A stretch of 64,000 nt of DNA. It comes from Azospirillum sp. B510 (GTDB lineage Bacteria > Pseudomonadota > Alphaproteobacteria > Azospirillales > Azospirillaceae). The notes beneath the pieces were generated by a model that worked only from the letters and a program-made list of their open reading frames with translations, was not told where the DNA came from and searched no databases. Shown here one piece after another: positions 43,260 to 52,982 of this stretch (its first letter is position 1; each line of letters begins with the position of its first letter). The stretch lies in NCBI RefSeq assembly GCF_000010725.1, contig NC_013856.1, positions 62,001-126,000 on the forward strand. Reading direction: 5' to 3'. Position numbers and translations under genes: made by a program.

Positions 43260-45290
43260 TTATGCGATCTTCACCCCTGACAGAAAGCCCTCCACCTCGC
43301 AGCGCAGGCGTTGGCTTTCCTGGCTCAACCCGTCGGCCTCGCGGCCGACCAAGGCGGCGGCGGCGGCGCTGTCGGTGGCCGCCCCGGTGACGCGGTCGAT
43401 GCGGCGGCCGACGTCGGCGGTTCCGTCGGACAGGGCGTCGGCGCTGTGAGCGATACGGGTGGTGGCCGCCCCCTGCTGTTCGATGGCGGCCGCGATGGCG
43501 GCGGAAATGCGCGACACGTCGCGGATGACCGCGCCGATTCCTTCGATGGCGGCCACCGCCGACCGGCTGGCGGTTTGGATGCTGGCGATCTGGCGCGCGA
43601 TGTCATCGGTGGCGCGCCCGGTCTGCTCGGCCAGCGATTTGACCTCCCCCGCAACCACGGCAAAGCCCTTGCCGGCCTCTCCGGCGCGGGCGGCCTCGAT
43701 GGTGGCGTTGAGCGCCAGCAGGTTGGTTTGCTTGGTGATCGCGGTGATGAGGGCCGTCACCTCGTCGATCCGGCCGATGGAGTGCGCGAGATCGGCGATC
43801 AGGGCGATGGAGTGATCGGTTTCGGCCACCGCGCGGTCCGCCACCGCCGTCGCCTGCTCCACCTGCCGGGCGATCTCGCCGATGGACAGGGTCAGATCCC
43901 CCGCCGCCGCCGCCACGCTGCGCACGTTGCCGCTCGCCTGGGCGAAGGCCTCGGTTACCGCCACGCTTTCCCGGCTGGTGGTGGCCGAGGCGGCGGACAG
44001 GCTGGCCGACGCCTGCTGCATCCGTCCGGCGGACTCGTCGAGCGCCGCGACCACGTCGGTGATCTGGTCTTCGAAGCCGCGCATCAGCGCTTCCAGCCGG
44101 GCGGCCCGCTCGGCCCGCGCCGCCTCGTCGATCCGGCTCTGTTCGGCGCGGTGAGCGCTGTCGATGGCCGCGCGCTTGAACACGTCCACCGCCTCGGCCA
44201 TCGCCCCGACCTCATCCCGGCGGCCCATACCGGGGATGACGATGTCGGTGTCGCCCGCCGCCAAGCGCCGCATCGCGTCGGTCATGCGGATGACCGGGCG
44301 CGCAACAGCCCGCGCGACCAGCACCGTCAGCAACCCGCCCAACGCCACCCCGGCCAGCGAGACGAGCAGAATGACGCTCTGGGTGGTGGAAATCAGCTCT
44401 TGCGTGTCGGCGGCGACGGCGCGCTCTTCCCGCAACCCCTCCTCGCGCAGGGCGGCGGCGTCCGCGACCATGGCCTGCCCCGCCGCCTGTTCCGCCGCCT
44501 CCATCGCGCCCAACTGCGCCTCGATCTCCACCGCGCGCTTGAAGGCGTTGTGGTAGGCGCGGGCGAGCGTGCGAATTTGCCGGACCGGGCCGTAATAGTC
44601 GCGCCCCTTGGTCTTCTCGACCAGCGGGTCGAGCGTGACGATCAGATCGCCAAAGCGGCGTTCGGCGGCGGCGGCGGATTCAGCCTTTCCCAGATCGACC
44701 CAGCTCAGGGTCCGGGTGGTGTTGAGCCAGGCCAGCAGCAGCCGTTCGGTCCCGTCCCCGGCCAGGCGCTGGATGTCGGGATCGCCGTCCTTGGCGGCGG
44801 CTTGCCGGATCTCCTGGAAGCGGTCGAGCATCATCGCGCCGGAGGGATCCAGCACCTCACGGATCATCCGCACCTGCTCGCGCTTGCCCTCCGTCAACTC
44901 CGACAGGGCTTTGCCATAGGCGTCGAGATGGCCCTGCACGCCGTCGCCGCTGGGAAAACCGGCGTCGGTCAGGCGTTGACGCAGCGCCACGGCGGCGGCT
45001 TGGGCGGCGTTGGCCACCGGCTCCGTCCCGGTCAACACGAACTCCCGCGCCAACCGCCGCAGATCGAGCACGCCCCGGTCGATCTCCTGCGCCAGCGTCA
45101 CCCCGTTCACCCGCTCGGCAAAAGCCGACACCTGCCCGTCGATGCGACCCAGCACGGCGACGCTGCCGCCCGACAAACCGGCCAGAATGGTCAACAGGCT
45201 GACGGCGCTGACCGCCATCTTGGTGCGGATGGTCAGGTGGGCGAACGCGCCCACCGTCCCGTACGGCGACGCGCTGGCAGGGTGTGACAT
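43260..45290 (-). CDS. Methyl-accepting chemotaxis protein within the inositol cluster
   Basis: A 676-residue chemoreceptor from the ATG at 45290. TM1 is near residues 25-45 (KMAVSAVSLLTILAGLSGGS). A helical periplasmic sensor of about 270 residues follows (DRGVLDLRRLAREFVLTGTE), then TM2 (QSVILLVSLAGVALGGLLTV), a HAMP domain (AVARPVIRMTDAMRRLAAGD) and the signalling domain with the hairpin-tip region EVTALITAITKQTNLLALNA and TIEAARAGEAGKGFAVVAGE. It has no CheR-tethering pentapeptide. Its placement between iolG and iolR suggests taxis towards inositol, perhaps through the binding protein encoded upstream; this is inference. Confidence 0.85.
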   Translation of the reverse strand: MSHPASASPYGTVGAFAHLTIRTKMAVSAVSLLTILAGLSGGSVAVLGRIDGQVSAFAERVNGVTLAQEIDRGVLDLRRLAREFVLTGTEPVANAAQAAAVALRQRLTDAGFPSGDGVQGHLDAYGKALSELTEGKREQVRMIREVLDPSGAMMLDRFQEIRQAAAKDGDPDIQRLAGDGTERLLLAWLNTTRTLSWVDLGKAESAAAAERRFGDLIVTLDPLVEKTKGRDYYGPVRQIRTLARAYHNAFKRAVEIEAQLGAMEAAEQAAGQAMVADAAALREEGLREERAVAADTQELISTTQSVILLVSLAGVALGGLLTVLVARAVARPVIRMTDAMRRLAAGDTDIVIPGMGRRDEVGAMAEAVDVFKRAAIDSAHRAEQSRIDEAARAERAARLEALMRGFEDQITDVVAALDESAGRMQQASASLSAASATTSRESVAVTEAFAQASGNVRSVAAAAGDLTLSIGEIARQVEQATAVADRAVAETDHSIALIADLAHSIGRIDEVTALITAITKQTNLLALNATIEAARAGEAGKGFAVVAGEVKSLAEQTGRATDDIARQIASIQTASRSAVAAIEGIGAVIRDVSRISAAIAAAIEQQGAATTRIAHSADALSDGTADVGRRIDRVTGAATDSAAAAALVGREADGLSQESQRLRCEVEGFLSGVKIA

Positions 45291-45446
45291 GGGATGGCGC
45301 TCCCGGCGGAGGTTGGGGTGGGCGGCTGATGATGGCGCGCGCCGTCCCCCGACCCGCGCGCCCGGACGAAGACAGGGGTGGTGCTGGTCACGCCGCAGGG
45401 GAAGGGCCGGTCGCCCGTGGGACAGGCAACCGGCGGGCGACAACGG

Positions 45447-46454
45447 TCAGGAAACACCGACGTCGGCGACGCGAACCACAGCGCCGGCGCGCAGCGACAG
45501 CAGCGCGGCTTCTGCCAGACGCTGGGCCTCGCGGCCTTCCTTGAAGCTGGACAGCGGGGCGGCGCCGTTTTCGACGCAATCGACGAAATGGTCGATCTCG
45601 GCCAGATAGGCGTCCTGGTAGCGTTCTATGAAGAAATCCAGAACGGGATCCATCGCTCCGGTGCGGGCGGCCCCCCAGGCTTCCACCGTGGTGGCGCGGC
45701 GGTTCTGCGCCTGCAACATGCCGGTGGCGCCGAAGGCTTCGATGCGCTGATCGTAACCGTAGACGCTGCGGCGGCTGTTGTTGATGTGGACCAACGCGCC
45801 GGAGGCGGCGCGCAGCACCAGCATGGCGGCGTCGATGTCGCCCTCCTCACCGATGGCGGGGTCGATCAGGTTGGCCCCCATCGCCTGGACTTCCACGATG
45901 TCGCCGGCCAGATAGCGGGCCATGTCGAAATCATGGATGGTCATGTCGCGGAACAGACCGCCCGACTTCTTGACGTAGCTGGCGGGCGGCGGCGAGGGGT
46001 CGCGGCTGGTGATGACGACCTGTTCCAGACGCCCGATCTCCCCGGCCTGGATGCGGTCGCGCACCGCCTTGAAAGACGGGTCGAACCGGCGGTTGAAACC
46101 GATCATCACCAGCGGGTTCAGCGGCGCGATTTCGGCCCAGCAGGCCTCTACCCGGCCCATGTCGAGATCGATCGGCTTTTCGCACAGCACCGGCTTGCCC
46201 GCCTTGGCTCCCTGCGCGATCAGATCGACATGGGTGTCGGTGGAGGAGGCGATGAAGACGGCATCCACCGCCGGGTTGGCCAGCGCCTCGTCCACCGTGG
46301 CGGCCACCGCGCAGCCGACAGCGGCGGCGGTCTCCTGCGCGGCGGCGGCGGCCACGTCATAGACGACCGTCACGTCGGCGCGCGGGTGCGCCTTGATGTT
46401 GCGGGCGTGCATGCGGCCGATGCGGCCACAGCCGATGACGGCGAAACGAACCAT
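45447..46454 (-). CDS. iolG: Inositol 2-dehydrogenase (Gfo/Idh/MocA family)
   Basis: A 335-residue oxidoreductase starting MVRFAVIGCGRIGRMHARNI, with the Rossmann GCGRIG. Family signatures are KPVLCEKPIDLDMGRVEACW (catalytic Lys in EKP), VMIGFNRRFDPSFKAVRDRI (the IolG-type MIGFNRRFD) and FRDMTIHDFDMARYLAGDI (Asp and His of the active site). It oxidises myo-inositol to 2-keto-myo-inositol (scyllo-inosose) with NAD+, step one of the pathway. The longer frame to 46505 lacks a ribosome site, while CAGGAG lies before 46454. Confidence 0.9.
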   Translation of the reverse strand: MVRFAVIGCGRIGRMHARNIKAHPRADVTVVYDVAAAAAQETAAAVGCAVAATVDEALANPAVDAVFIASSTDTHVDLIAQGAKAGKPVLCEKPIDLDMGRVEACWAEIAPLNPLVMIGFNRRFDPSFKAVRDRIQAGEIGRLEQVVITSRDPSPPPASYVKKSGGLFRDMTIHDFDMARYLAGDIVEVQAMGANLIDPAIGEEGDIDAAMLVLRAASGALVHINNSRRSVYGYDQRIEAFGATGMLQAQNRRATTVEAWGAARTGAMDPVLDFFIERYQDAYLAEIDHFVDCVENGAAPLSSFKEGREAQRLAEAALLSLRAGAVVRVADVGVS

Positions 46455-46526
46455 GGGAAGCACTCCTGAGGGGAAAAGGCGTCGATGAACCGAGGGGGAT
46501 GACACAAGGACAGGAAAGTGGGCCGG

Positions 46527-47669
46527 TCACACGCTGTCCACCGCGATCCACCGCCGTTCGCGGGTGGAGATGTGGATGGCTTCGGCGATCTGTTCGATGG
46601 CACAGGCGTCGCGGAAATCCGGGTAGGCGGCGGCCTTTCGCCCGGCCTTGTGCGCGCCGATCGCCTCGACCAGCCCCTTGACCTCGATGGTCTTGAGGTC
46701 GCCAAAGCCGATCTGGTGGCCGGGGGCCGGGCAGAAGGCGGCGTAGTCGCCATGCTCCGGCCCGGCTTCGATGGTGCGGAAGCCCTGACGTCCGTGCGGC
46801 CCGCCAACGGTGTAGAGCTTCAGCTCGTTGAAGCGTTCCTGGGTGAAGGCGATCGACCCCTTGGCGCCGACCAGCTCGAAGGCCAACTGCATCTTGCGGC
46901 CCTGCGCAATCCAACTGGCCGTCACCGTGCCGGTGGCCCCGTTGGCGAACTCAAGCAACGCGTGGGCCTGATCGTCCACCGCCACCGCGCGGGTTTCGGC
47001 GGCGCCGGGAGCGACCGGGCGGCGGTTGTGCACGGTGTGCAGATGCCCCGACACCGCCGCGACATCGCCAACCAGATGGCGGGCGAGCGACAGGATGTGG
47101 CTGCCGATGTCGGCCAGGGCGCCCCCGGCGTTGTCGGCCTCGCACCGCCAGGTGAAGGGGTGGGCGGGGTCGGCCATGAAATCTTCGGCGTGGATGCCGC
47201 GAAAGCCGGTGATCGCCCCGATCTCCCCGCTGTCCACGATCTCGCGGGCCAACGCGATCATCGGGTTTTTCAGATAGTTGAAGCCGACCAGCGTCACCAC
47301 GCCGTGCGCGTCGGCCGCCGCCGCCATGGCGCGGGCGTCGGCCAGCGTGGTCGCCAGCGGCTTTTCGCAATACACGTGCTTACCCGCCTCGATCGCCGCC
47401 AGCGCGATGGGGGCGTGCAGGCGGTTGGGCGTGGCGATCGCCACCACATCCACCGCCGGATCGGCGACCAGCGCCCGCCAATCCCCGGTGTGGCGCTGGA
47501 ACCCCAAGGCGCGCGCCGCCTGGGCCGCCGTCGCCTCGTCCCGCTCCGACAACAGGTCGAGCACGGGGGGCAGAGGCAGGTCATAGAGGCCGCCGACGGC
47601 GCGGAAGGCCTGGGCGTGGGCGCGGCCCATGAAACCACTGCCCACCAACCCGACATTCAGGGTGTTCAT
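46527..47669 (-). CDS. Gfo/Idh/MocA-family dehydrogenase, probably acting on an inositol isomer
   Basis: A 380-residue protein starting MNTLNVGLVGSGFMGRAHAQ. The NAD-binding loop is GSGFMG, the catalytic lysine is in HVYCEKPLATTLADARAMAA, and active-site residues are in NAGGALADIGSHILSLARHL. It differs from IolG in length and in lacking MIGFNRR. Paralogues in other inositol clusters act on scyllo-inositol or other isomers (IolX/IolW type) or on related sugars; which applies here cannot be told. It lies 31 bp after the permease gene in the same transcript. Confidence 0.82.
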   Translation of the reverse strand: MNTLNVGLVGSGFMGRAHAQAFRAVGGLYDLPLPPVLDLLSERDEATAAQAARALGFQRHTGDWRALVADPAVDVVAIATPNRLHAPIALAAIEAGKHVYCEKPLATTLADARAMAAAADAHGVVTLVGFNYLKNPMIALAREIVDSGEIGAITGFRGIHAEDFMADPAHPFTWRCEADNAGGALADIGSHILSLARHLVGDVAAVSGHLHTVHNRRPVAPGAAETRAVAVDDQAHALLEFANGATGTVTASWIAQGRKMQLAFELVGAKGSIAFTQERFNELKLYTVGGPHGRQGFRTIEAGPEHGDYAAFCPAPGHQIGFGDLKTIEVKGLVEAIGAHKAGRKAAAYPDFRDACAIEQIAEAIHISTRERRWIAVDSV

Positions 47670-47700
47670 GATGAATGGCTTTCCATGGTCCTGGGTGGGA

Positions 47701-48723
47701 TCAGCGCTTGCCGCGTCGCATTTTGGCGTAGGTGTCGAAGGCCACGGCCAGCACGATGATGACGCCCATGACGATCTGCTGGAAATAGGGCGAGACGTTC
47801 ATCATCACCAACCCGTTCAGCAGCACGCCGATCAACAGCGCGCCGATCATGGTCCCGCCGATGCCGCCCATGCCGCCGAACAGGCTGGTGCCGCCGATGA
47901 CCACCGACGCGATGATGCGCAGCTCGTAGGAGGTGCCGGCGATGGCCTCCGCCGAGCCCAGACGGGCCGACAGCAGGAAGCCGGCCAGACCGGCGAGGAA
48001 GCCGACGATGACGTAGACCGACACCAGGACGCGCGGCACGTTGATGCCGGTCAGGCGGGCGGCTTCCGGGTTGCCGCCGACGGCATAGATCTGACGGCCA
48101 TAGCGGGTGTAGCGCAACACGACATAGCCCGCCGCCGCGACGGCGAATAACACCAGAACCGGAACCGGGACGCCCAGCACGTCGCCCCGGCCCCACCAGC
48201 GGTATCCGGCGTCAAAACCGGCGATGGGCGCGCCGTCGTTCATCAGCAGGGTGGCCCCGCGCCAGATGGTCATCCCGCCCAGCGTGACGATGAAGGGAGG
48301 AACGTTGAACAGCGTGATCGTTTTGCCGTGGATGTAGCCGGTCAGCGTGCCGATGGCGCAGGAGATGATGAGCGCCACCAGGAAGCCCATGCCGAAAAAG
48401 GCTCCGGCCCCGACATTGGTGACCACCCAGGCCCCGGCCAGCGCGCCAAAGGCCAGGACAGAGCCGACGGCCAGATCGACGCCGCCGGTCAGGATGACGC
48501 AGGTCATGCCGACGGCGACGATGCCGTAGATCGACACCTCGGTCAGAATGTTGGTGACGTTGCGCACCGACAGGAAATTCGGGCTGCTGATGCCGAAGGC
48601 GACGCACAGGAAGATCAGGAACAGCAGGACGCCGTATTTTTCCAGGAATTGGACGATGTCGAAGCCGCGCGGCTTTTTCGGCGGCTGGGTCGCCAACGGA
48701 GAGGTGGTTGCGGCGGAAGTCAT
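47701..48723 (-). CDS. Inositol/sugar ABC transporter permease
   Basis: A 340-residue inner-membrane protein of the BPD_transp_2 (RbsC-like) family, with about 9-10 helices. The start at 48723 has AAGGA seven bases before; an ATG 15 bp upstream (48738) is possible. Family motifs are SIYGIVAVGMTCVILTGGVD then LAVGSVLAFGALAGA, FNVPPFIVTLGGMTIWRGAT, and the late INVPRVLVSVYVIVGFLAGL. It forms the channel for the substrate delivered by the binding protein at 50427, powered by the ATPase at 48740. Confidence 0.9.
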   Translation of the reverse strand: MTSAATTSPLATQPPKKPRGFDIVQFLEKYGVLLFLIFLCVAFGISSPNFLSVRNVTNILTEVSIYGIVAVGMTCVILTGGVDLAVGSVLAFGALAGAWVVTNVGAGAFFGMGFLVALIISCAIGTLTGYIHGKTITLFNVPPFIVTLGGMTIWRGATLLMNDGAPIAGFDAGYRWWGRGDVLGVPVPVLVLFAVAAAGYVVLRYTRYGRQIYAVGGNPEAARLTGINVPRVLVSVYVIVGFLAGLAGFLLSARLGSAEAIAGTSYELRIIASVVIGGTSLFGGMGGIGGTMIGALLIGVLLNGLVMMNVSPYFQQIVMGVIIVLAVAFDTYAKMRRGKR

Positions 48724-48739
48724 GGTCTGGTCCTTCATG

Positions 48740-50341
48740 TCAGTGCACCGCGTGGCTGTGCGCGCCGGCGCCTGAGCCGTTCGGAGCGGCGGCGTGGCCA
48801 GCGGCATGGCCAACGGTGGCGGAGCCACCCAGCGCCATCAGGCTCATCAGCTCTTCTTCTGTGGCGTCCTCGGCGGGCAGGCTGCCAGTGATGCGGCCTT
48901 CGCGGAAGGTGATGATGCGGTCGCTGACCGCCATAACCTCGGGCAGTTCGGAGGAGATGACGATCACCGCCACCCCGGCCTTGGCCATTTCGAACAGCAC
49001 CTGATGCACCTCCGCCTTGGCCCCGATGTCGATGCCGCGCGTGGGTTCGTCCACGATCAGCACCTTGGGGTTCAGGGCCATGCAACGGGCCAGCAGAACC
49101 TTTTGCTGGTTGCCGCCCGACAGGGTGCCGATGGCGACCCCGTCGTTCGCCATCCGGATGCCCAGCTTGCGGGTGTAATCGGCGATCAGCGCCCGTTCGC
49201 CCGCCTCATCGACGAAGAACTTCCATTTCGACAGCCGCTTCAGGCTGGGCAATGACATGTTGTGACGGATGGAATGGGGCAGGAAGCACCCCTGCTGCTT
49301 GCGGTCCTCCGGGACCAGGGCGATCCCAGCCGCGATGGCGTCGCTCGGGGTGCGGATGGACGCGGTGCGGCCATCGACCAGGATGACGCCGCTGTCACAG
49401 CCGTCGGCCCCGAAGATCACGCGCGCCAGTTCTGTCCGCCCGGCCCCGACCAGACCGGCGAAACCGACGATCTCACCCGCCCGCACCTGCACCGACAGGT
49501 CGGACAGCACGCAGGCGTGCGGGTCGGTGGCGCTGCCCGCGCGCGAGACGCCGCGCACCTCCAGCATCACCCGTTCCCCGGCGAAACGGTCGCGACGACG
49601 CTGGAATTCGACGTCGCGGCCCACCATCAGGCGGACCATGTCCTGCACCGTCGATTCCGCCACCGCGCGGGTGTCGACGTAGCGGCCATCACGGAACACG
49701 GTGAAGCGGTCGCACACCGCCGTCACCTCGATCAGGCGGTGGGTGACGTAAATGATGCTGATGCCCTTGGCGCGTAGGCCGTGGATGATCTCGTGGAGTT
49801 TGTCGACCTCCTTGCCGCTCAAAGCCGCCGTCGGTTCATCCATGATGATGAGCCGGGCGTTCATCGTTAGCGCCTTGGAGATTTCGACCATCTGCTGTTC
49901 GGCCACGCTCAACACGCGTACCGGCATCCGGGGGTCGAGGTCGAGGCCGAGCTCGTCGATGACCGTCTGGGCGTCGCGGTACATCCGCCGCCAGTCGATC
50001 AGGCCATTGCGGCGCAGCGGCTCGCGGCCCAGATACATGTTCTCGGCGATGGTCATCGCCGGGAGCAGGTTGAATTCCTGGTAAATCGTGACGATGCCCA
50101 GCCGCTGGCGCACGATCGGCGTGTCGGCGGGGTCGAGCGGCTGTCCGTTGAACAGCATGTTGCCCCCATCGCTGGGCTGCGCCCCGGCCAGGATTTTCAG
50201 GAAGGTTGATTTTCCGGCGCCGTTCTCGCCGAGCAAGGCGTGAACCTCGCCCTGCGCGACCTCGAGCCGGACACCGTCGAGGGCGACGACGCCGGGAAAG
50301 ACCTTCCGGATGTCCGCCGCCTTAAGGATGGTCTGACCCAT
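48740..50341 (-). CDS. Inositol/sugar ABC transporter ATPase (two-domain, RbsA-like)
   Basis: A 533-residue protein from the ATG at 50341 (GGGAGG upstream). The first nucleotide-binding domain has LLGENGAGKSTFLKILAGA, the signature LSVAEQQMVEISKAL and RLIIMDEPTAALSGKEVDKL. The second has a degenerate P-loop region (GEIVGFAGLVGAGRTELARV), the signature LSGGNQQKVLLARCM and VLIVDEPTRGIDIGAKAEVH. This pattern is standard for RbsA/MglA-type carbohydrate importers. The last 25 residues are Ala/Gly/His-rich. Confidence 0.92.
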   Translation of the reverse strand: MGQTILKAADIRKVFPGVVALDGVRLEVAQGEVHALLGENGAGKSTFLKILAGAQPSDGGNMLFNGQPLDPADTPIVRQRLGIVTIYQEFNLLPAMTIAENMYLGREPLRRNGLIDWRRMYRDAQTVIDELGLDLDPRMPVRVLSVAEQQMVEISKALTMNARLIIMDEPTAALSGKEVDKLHEIIHGLRAKGISIIYVTHRLIEVTAVCDRFTVFRDGRYVDTRAVAESTVQDMVRLMVGRDVEFQRRRDRFAGERVMLEVRGVSRAGSATDPHACVLSDLSVQVRAGEIVGFAGLVGAGRTELARVIFGADGCDSGVILVDGRTASIRTPSDAIAAGIALVPEDRKQQGCFLPHSIRHNMSLPSLKRLSKWKFFVDEAGERALIADYTRKLGIRMANDGVAIGTLSGGNQQKVLLARCMALNPKVLIVDEPTRGIDIGAKAEVHQVLFEMAKAGVAVIVISSELPEVMAVSDRIITFREGRITGSLPAEDATEEELMSLMALGGSATVGHAAGHAAAPNGSGAGAHSHAVH

Positions 50342-50426
50342 CACCGGCCTCCCAAATGGAGAAGGTTTGGACTGCAAGGGCGCGCGCGGGCGGCTCGATA
50401 TTCGCCTGCGCGGCCCCCGTCCGGAC

Positions 50427-51383
50427 TTACTTCACTTCGGCGATGCGGTCGGCCTTGTCGAGATTGTCCTTGGTGATCAACGTCGGCTCCAGCGACAGGC
50501 TCTTCAGCTCGGTGCCCTTGCGGATGTGATCGACCAGGGTGTTCAGCGCCGTGCGGATCTGGGTGCTCGGGCTCTGCTCCACGGTCCCCGAGATCTCGCC
50601 GGCGCGGATCTTGCCCAGTGTCTCCGGCAGCGCGTCGAAGCCGATGACCAGCGTCTTGGCCTTGCCGCCGCCGACCGACCGCACCGCCTCCAGCGCGCCC
50701 AGCGCCATGTCGTCGTTGGAGGCGACGATCACGTCCGGCGGGTTGCTGGCGTTGGCGGTCAGGATGCCTTCGGTGACGGTCAGCCCCTCGGCCCGCTTCC
50801 AGTTGGCGGTCTGGTCGGCGATGAGCTGATACCGCGGGCCGGCGGCGGCGATGCCGTCCCGGAATCCCTTGGCCCGGTCAATGGCGGAGCTGCTGCCCGG
50901 CTGGCCGCTGAGATGAACGATGCGGGCGCCGTTGGGGAAGGTCTTGACCACCCAGTTGGCCAGCGTGCGGCCGCCGGCGACATTGTCGGCGCCGACATGG
51001 GCGACCGGCTTGGAGGTGCCCTCGACCCGGCGGTCCACCGTGACCACCGGAATCTTCTCCGCGATCAGGTCGTCGATGGCCGGGGCCAGCGCCTTGGCGT
51101 CGTTGGGGGCGACGATGACGCCCTTGGCGCCCTGCACCACGGCGTTGGCAAGGTCGGCCGACTGTTTGGGCGAGTTGCTCTGCGCATCGACGACCGACAG
51201 GTTGACGTCCAGCACCTTGGCCTCGGCCTGAAGGGCGCGGTTCATCGCGATGACGAACGGTTCCGACAGGTTCTGGAAGCTGACGACGATCTTCTCCCCG
51301 GCGGCCAGCGCCGAAAAGGACGCCAGCGCCGTGCCGGCGGCGAGCAGGGCTCCCAAAGCGACAGAAAACGTATTCTTGGACAT
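50427..51383 (-). CDS. Periplasmic sugar/inositol-binding protein of ABC transporter
   Basis: A 318-residue protein with a signal peptide (MSKNTFSVALGALLAAGTAL to LAAGEKI). The mature part is a Peripla_BP_4 (RbsB-like) fold: KIVVSFQNLSEPFVIAMNRA, VQGAKGVIVAPNDAKALAPA, KIPVVTVDRRVEGTSKP, and PDVIVASNDDMALGALEAVR. It delivers the substrate to the permease and ATPase encoded downstream. The iol setting makes inositol the likely ligand. The gene lies 59 bp after mmsA in the same direction. Confidence 0.9.
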   Translation of the reverse strand: MSKNTFSVALGALLAAGTALASFSALAAGEKIVVSFQNLSEPFVIAMNRALQAEAKVLDVNLSVVDAQSNSPKQSADLANAVVQGAKGVIVAPNDAKALAPAIDDLIAEKIPVVTVDRRVEGTSKPVAHVGADNVAGGRTLANWVVKTFPNGARIVHLSGQPGSSSAIDRAKGFRDGIAAAGPRYQLIADQTANWKRAEGLTVTEGILTANASNPPDVIVASNDDMALGALEAVRSVGGGKAKTLVIGFDALPETLGKIRAGEISGTVEQSPSTQIRTALNTLVDHIRKGTELKSLSLEPTLITKDNLDKADRIAEVK

Positions 51384-51442
51384 GGTTCCCTCCGATTTAT
51401 AGGTTTTCTAATGCTGATTTACGGTGAGCGTCCTCACGCCGG

Positions 51443-52945
51443 TCATTTCATGGTCGGCATGACGAAATCGGCGCCGGCCCGGATGCCCGTGGGCCAGCGG
51501 CTGGTGATGGTCTTCAGCCGGGTGTAGAAGCGCACCCCCTCCGGCCCGTGCATGTGGTGGTCGCCGAACAGCGAACCCTTCCAGCCGCCGAAGCTGTGGA
51601 AGGCCATCGGCACCGGAATCGGAACATTGACGCCAACCATGCCGACTTCGATCTCCGCCCCGAAGGCGCGGGCCGTATCGCCGTCGCGGGTGAAGATCGC
51701 GGTTCCGTTGCCGAATTCATGGGCGTTGATGAGAGTGGCCGCGGTGCGATAGTCGGGAACGCGGACCACCGCCAGGACCGGCCCGAAGATCTCCTCCTTG
51801 TAGATGCGCATCTCCGGCGTGACGTGGTCAAACAGGTTGCCGCCAAGGAAATAGCCGTCGGCGCAGTCCGGATCGGACACGCTCGCCTCGCGGCCGTCCA
51901 CCACCAGCGTGGCCCCCTCCGCCACCCCAAGGTCGATGTAGCCGCGCACCCTGTCGCGATGCGCGCGGGTCACCAGCGGCCCCATCTCGGCATTGGGATC
52001 GGTGCCGGGACCGATCTTCAGGGCGCGGACCCGTTCGGCCAGGCGGGCGACCAGCGCGTCGGCCACCGCATCGGTCACCGGGACCGCGACCGAGATCGCC
52101 ATGCAGCGCTCCCCGGCCGAGCCATAGGCGGCCCCCATCAGCGCATCGACCGCCTGATCGAGATCGGCGTCGGGCATGATGACCATGTGGTTCTTGGCGC
52201 CCCCCAGGGCCTGGACCCGCTTGCCGTTGGCCGCGCCCGTCGCATAGATGTAGCGGGCGACGGGGGTCGAGCCGACGAAGCTGACTGCCTTGACGTCGGG
52301 ATGGCTCAGCAGCGCATCGACCGCCGCCTTGTCACCATGGACGACGTTGAACACGCCGTCGGGCAGACCAGCCTGCTTCAGCAGACGAGCCAGGAACAGC
52401 GCGGCGCTGGGCACCCGTTCCGACGGCTTCAGGATGAAACTGTTGCCGCAGGCGATGGCGACCGGGAACATCCACATCGGCACCATGGCCGGAAAGTTGA
52501 ACGGTGTGATTCCGGCAACGACGCCCAGCGGCTGGCGCAGCGAATGACTGTCGACGCCGGTGCCGACATTCTCGGCGACCTCGCCTTTCAGCAGATGCGG
52601 GCCGCCGCAGGCGAACTCCACCACCTCCAACCCACGGGTGACCTCGCCCAGCGCATCGGAATGGATCTTGCCATGCTCGGCGGTAATCAGGTTGGCAAGC
52701 GCGTCGGCGTTCTGCTCCAGCAACTGCTTGAACGCGAACATCACGCGGGCGCGGCGCAACGGCGTCGCCGCCGCCCAAGCGGGCCAGGCGGCGCGGGCCG
52801 CGGCAACGGCCTTGTCCACCTCCGCCGCCGTGGCCAGCGGCACCCGGGCAACGACGCGGCCGGTGGCGGGATTGAACACGTCGCCGCTGCCGCCGGCGCC
52901 GTCAACCAGCGCACCGCCGATGAAGTGCTGAACTGGACTGCTCAT
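51443..52945 (-). CDS. mmsA: CoA-acylating methylmalonate-semialdehyde dehydrogenase
   Basis: A 500-residue aldehyde dehydrogenase starting MSSPVQHFIGGALVDGAGGS (52945; the frame is open to 53005). The MmsA/IolA type is shown by GVVAGITPFNFPAMVPMWMF, VQALGGAKNHMVIMPDADLD, catalytic Cys in AYGSAGERCMAISVAVPVTD, and a C-terminal GWKGSLFGDHHMHGPEGVRF. It converts malonate semialdehyde from IolJ to acetyl-CoA (or methylmalonate semialdehyde to propionyl-CoA), the last step of inositol breakdown. It is also known as iolA. Confidence 0.93.
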   Translation of the reverse strand: MSSPVQHFIGGALVDGAGGSGDVFNPATGRVVARVPLATAAEVDKAVAAARAAWPAWAAATPLRRARVMFAFKQLLEQNADALANLITAEHGKIHSDALGEVTRGLEVVEFACGGPHLLKGEVAENVGTGVDSHSLRQPLGVVAGITPFNFPAMVPMWMFPVAIACGNSFILKPSERVPSAALFLARLLKQAGLPDGVFNVVHGDKAAVDALLSHPDVKAVSFVGSTPVARYIYATGAANGKRVQALGGAKNHMVIMPDADLDQAVDALMGAAYGSAGERCMAISVAVPVTDAVADALVARLAERVRALKIGPGTDPNAEMGPLVTRAHRDRVRGYIDLGVAEGATLVVDGREASVSDPDCADGYFLGGNLFDHVTPEMRIYKEEIFGPVLAVVRVPDYRTAATLINAHEFGNGTAIFTRDGDTARAFGAEIEVGMVGVNVPIPVPMAFHSFGGWKGSLFGDHHMHGPEGVRFYTRLKTITSRWPTGIRAGADFVMPTMK

Positions 52946-52982
52946 GATCGGAACGTCTTTCGGAATAGGTTCGGCGGCCCGG

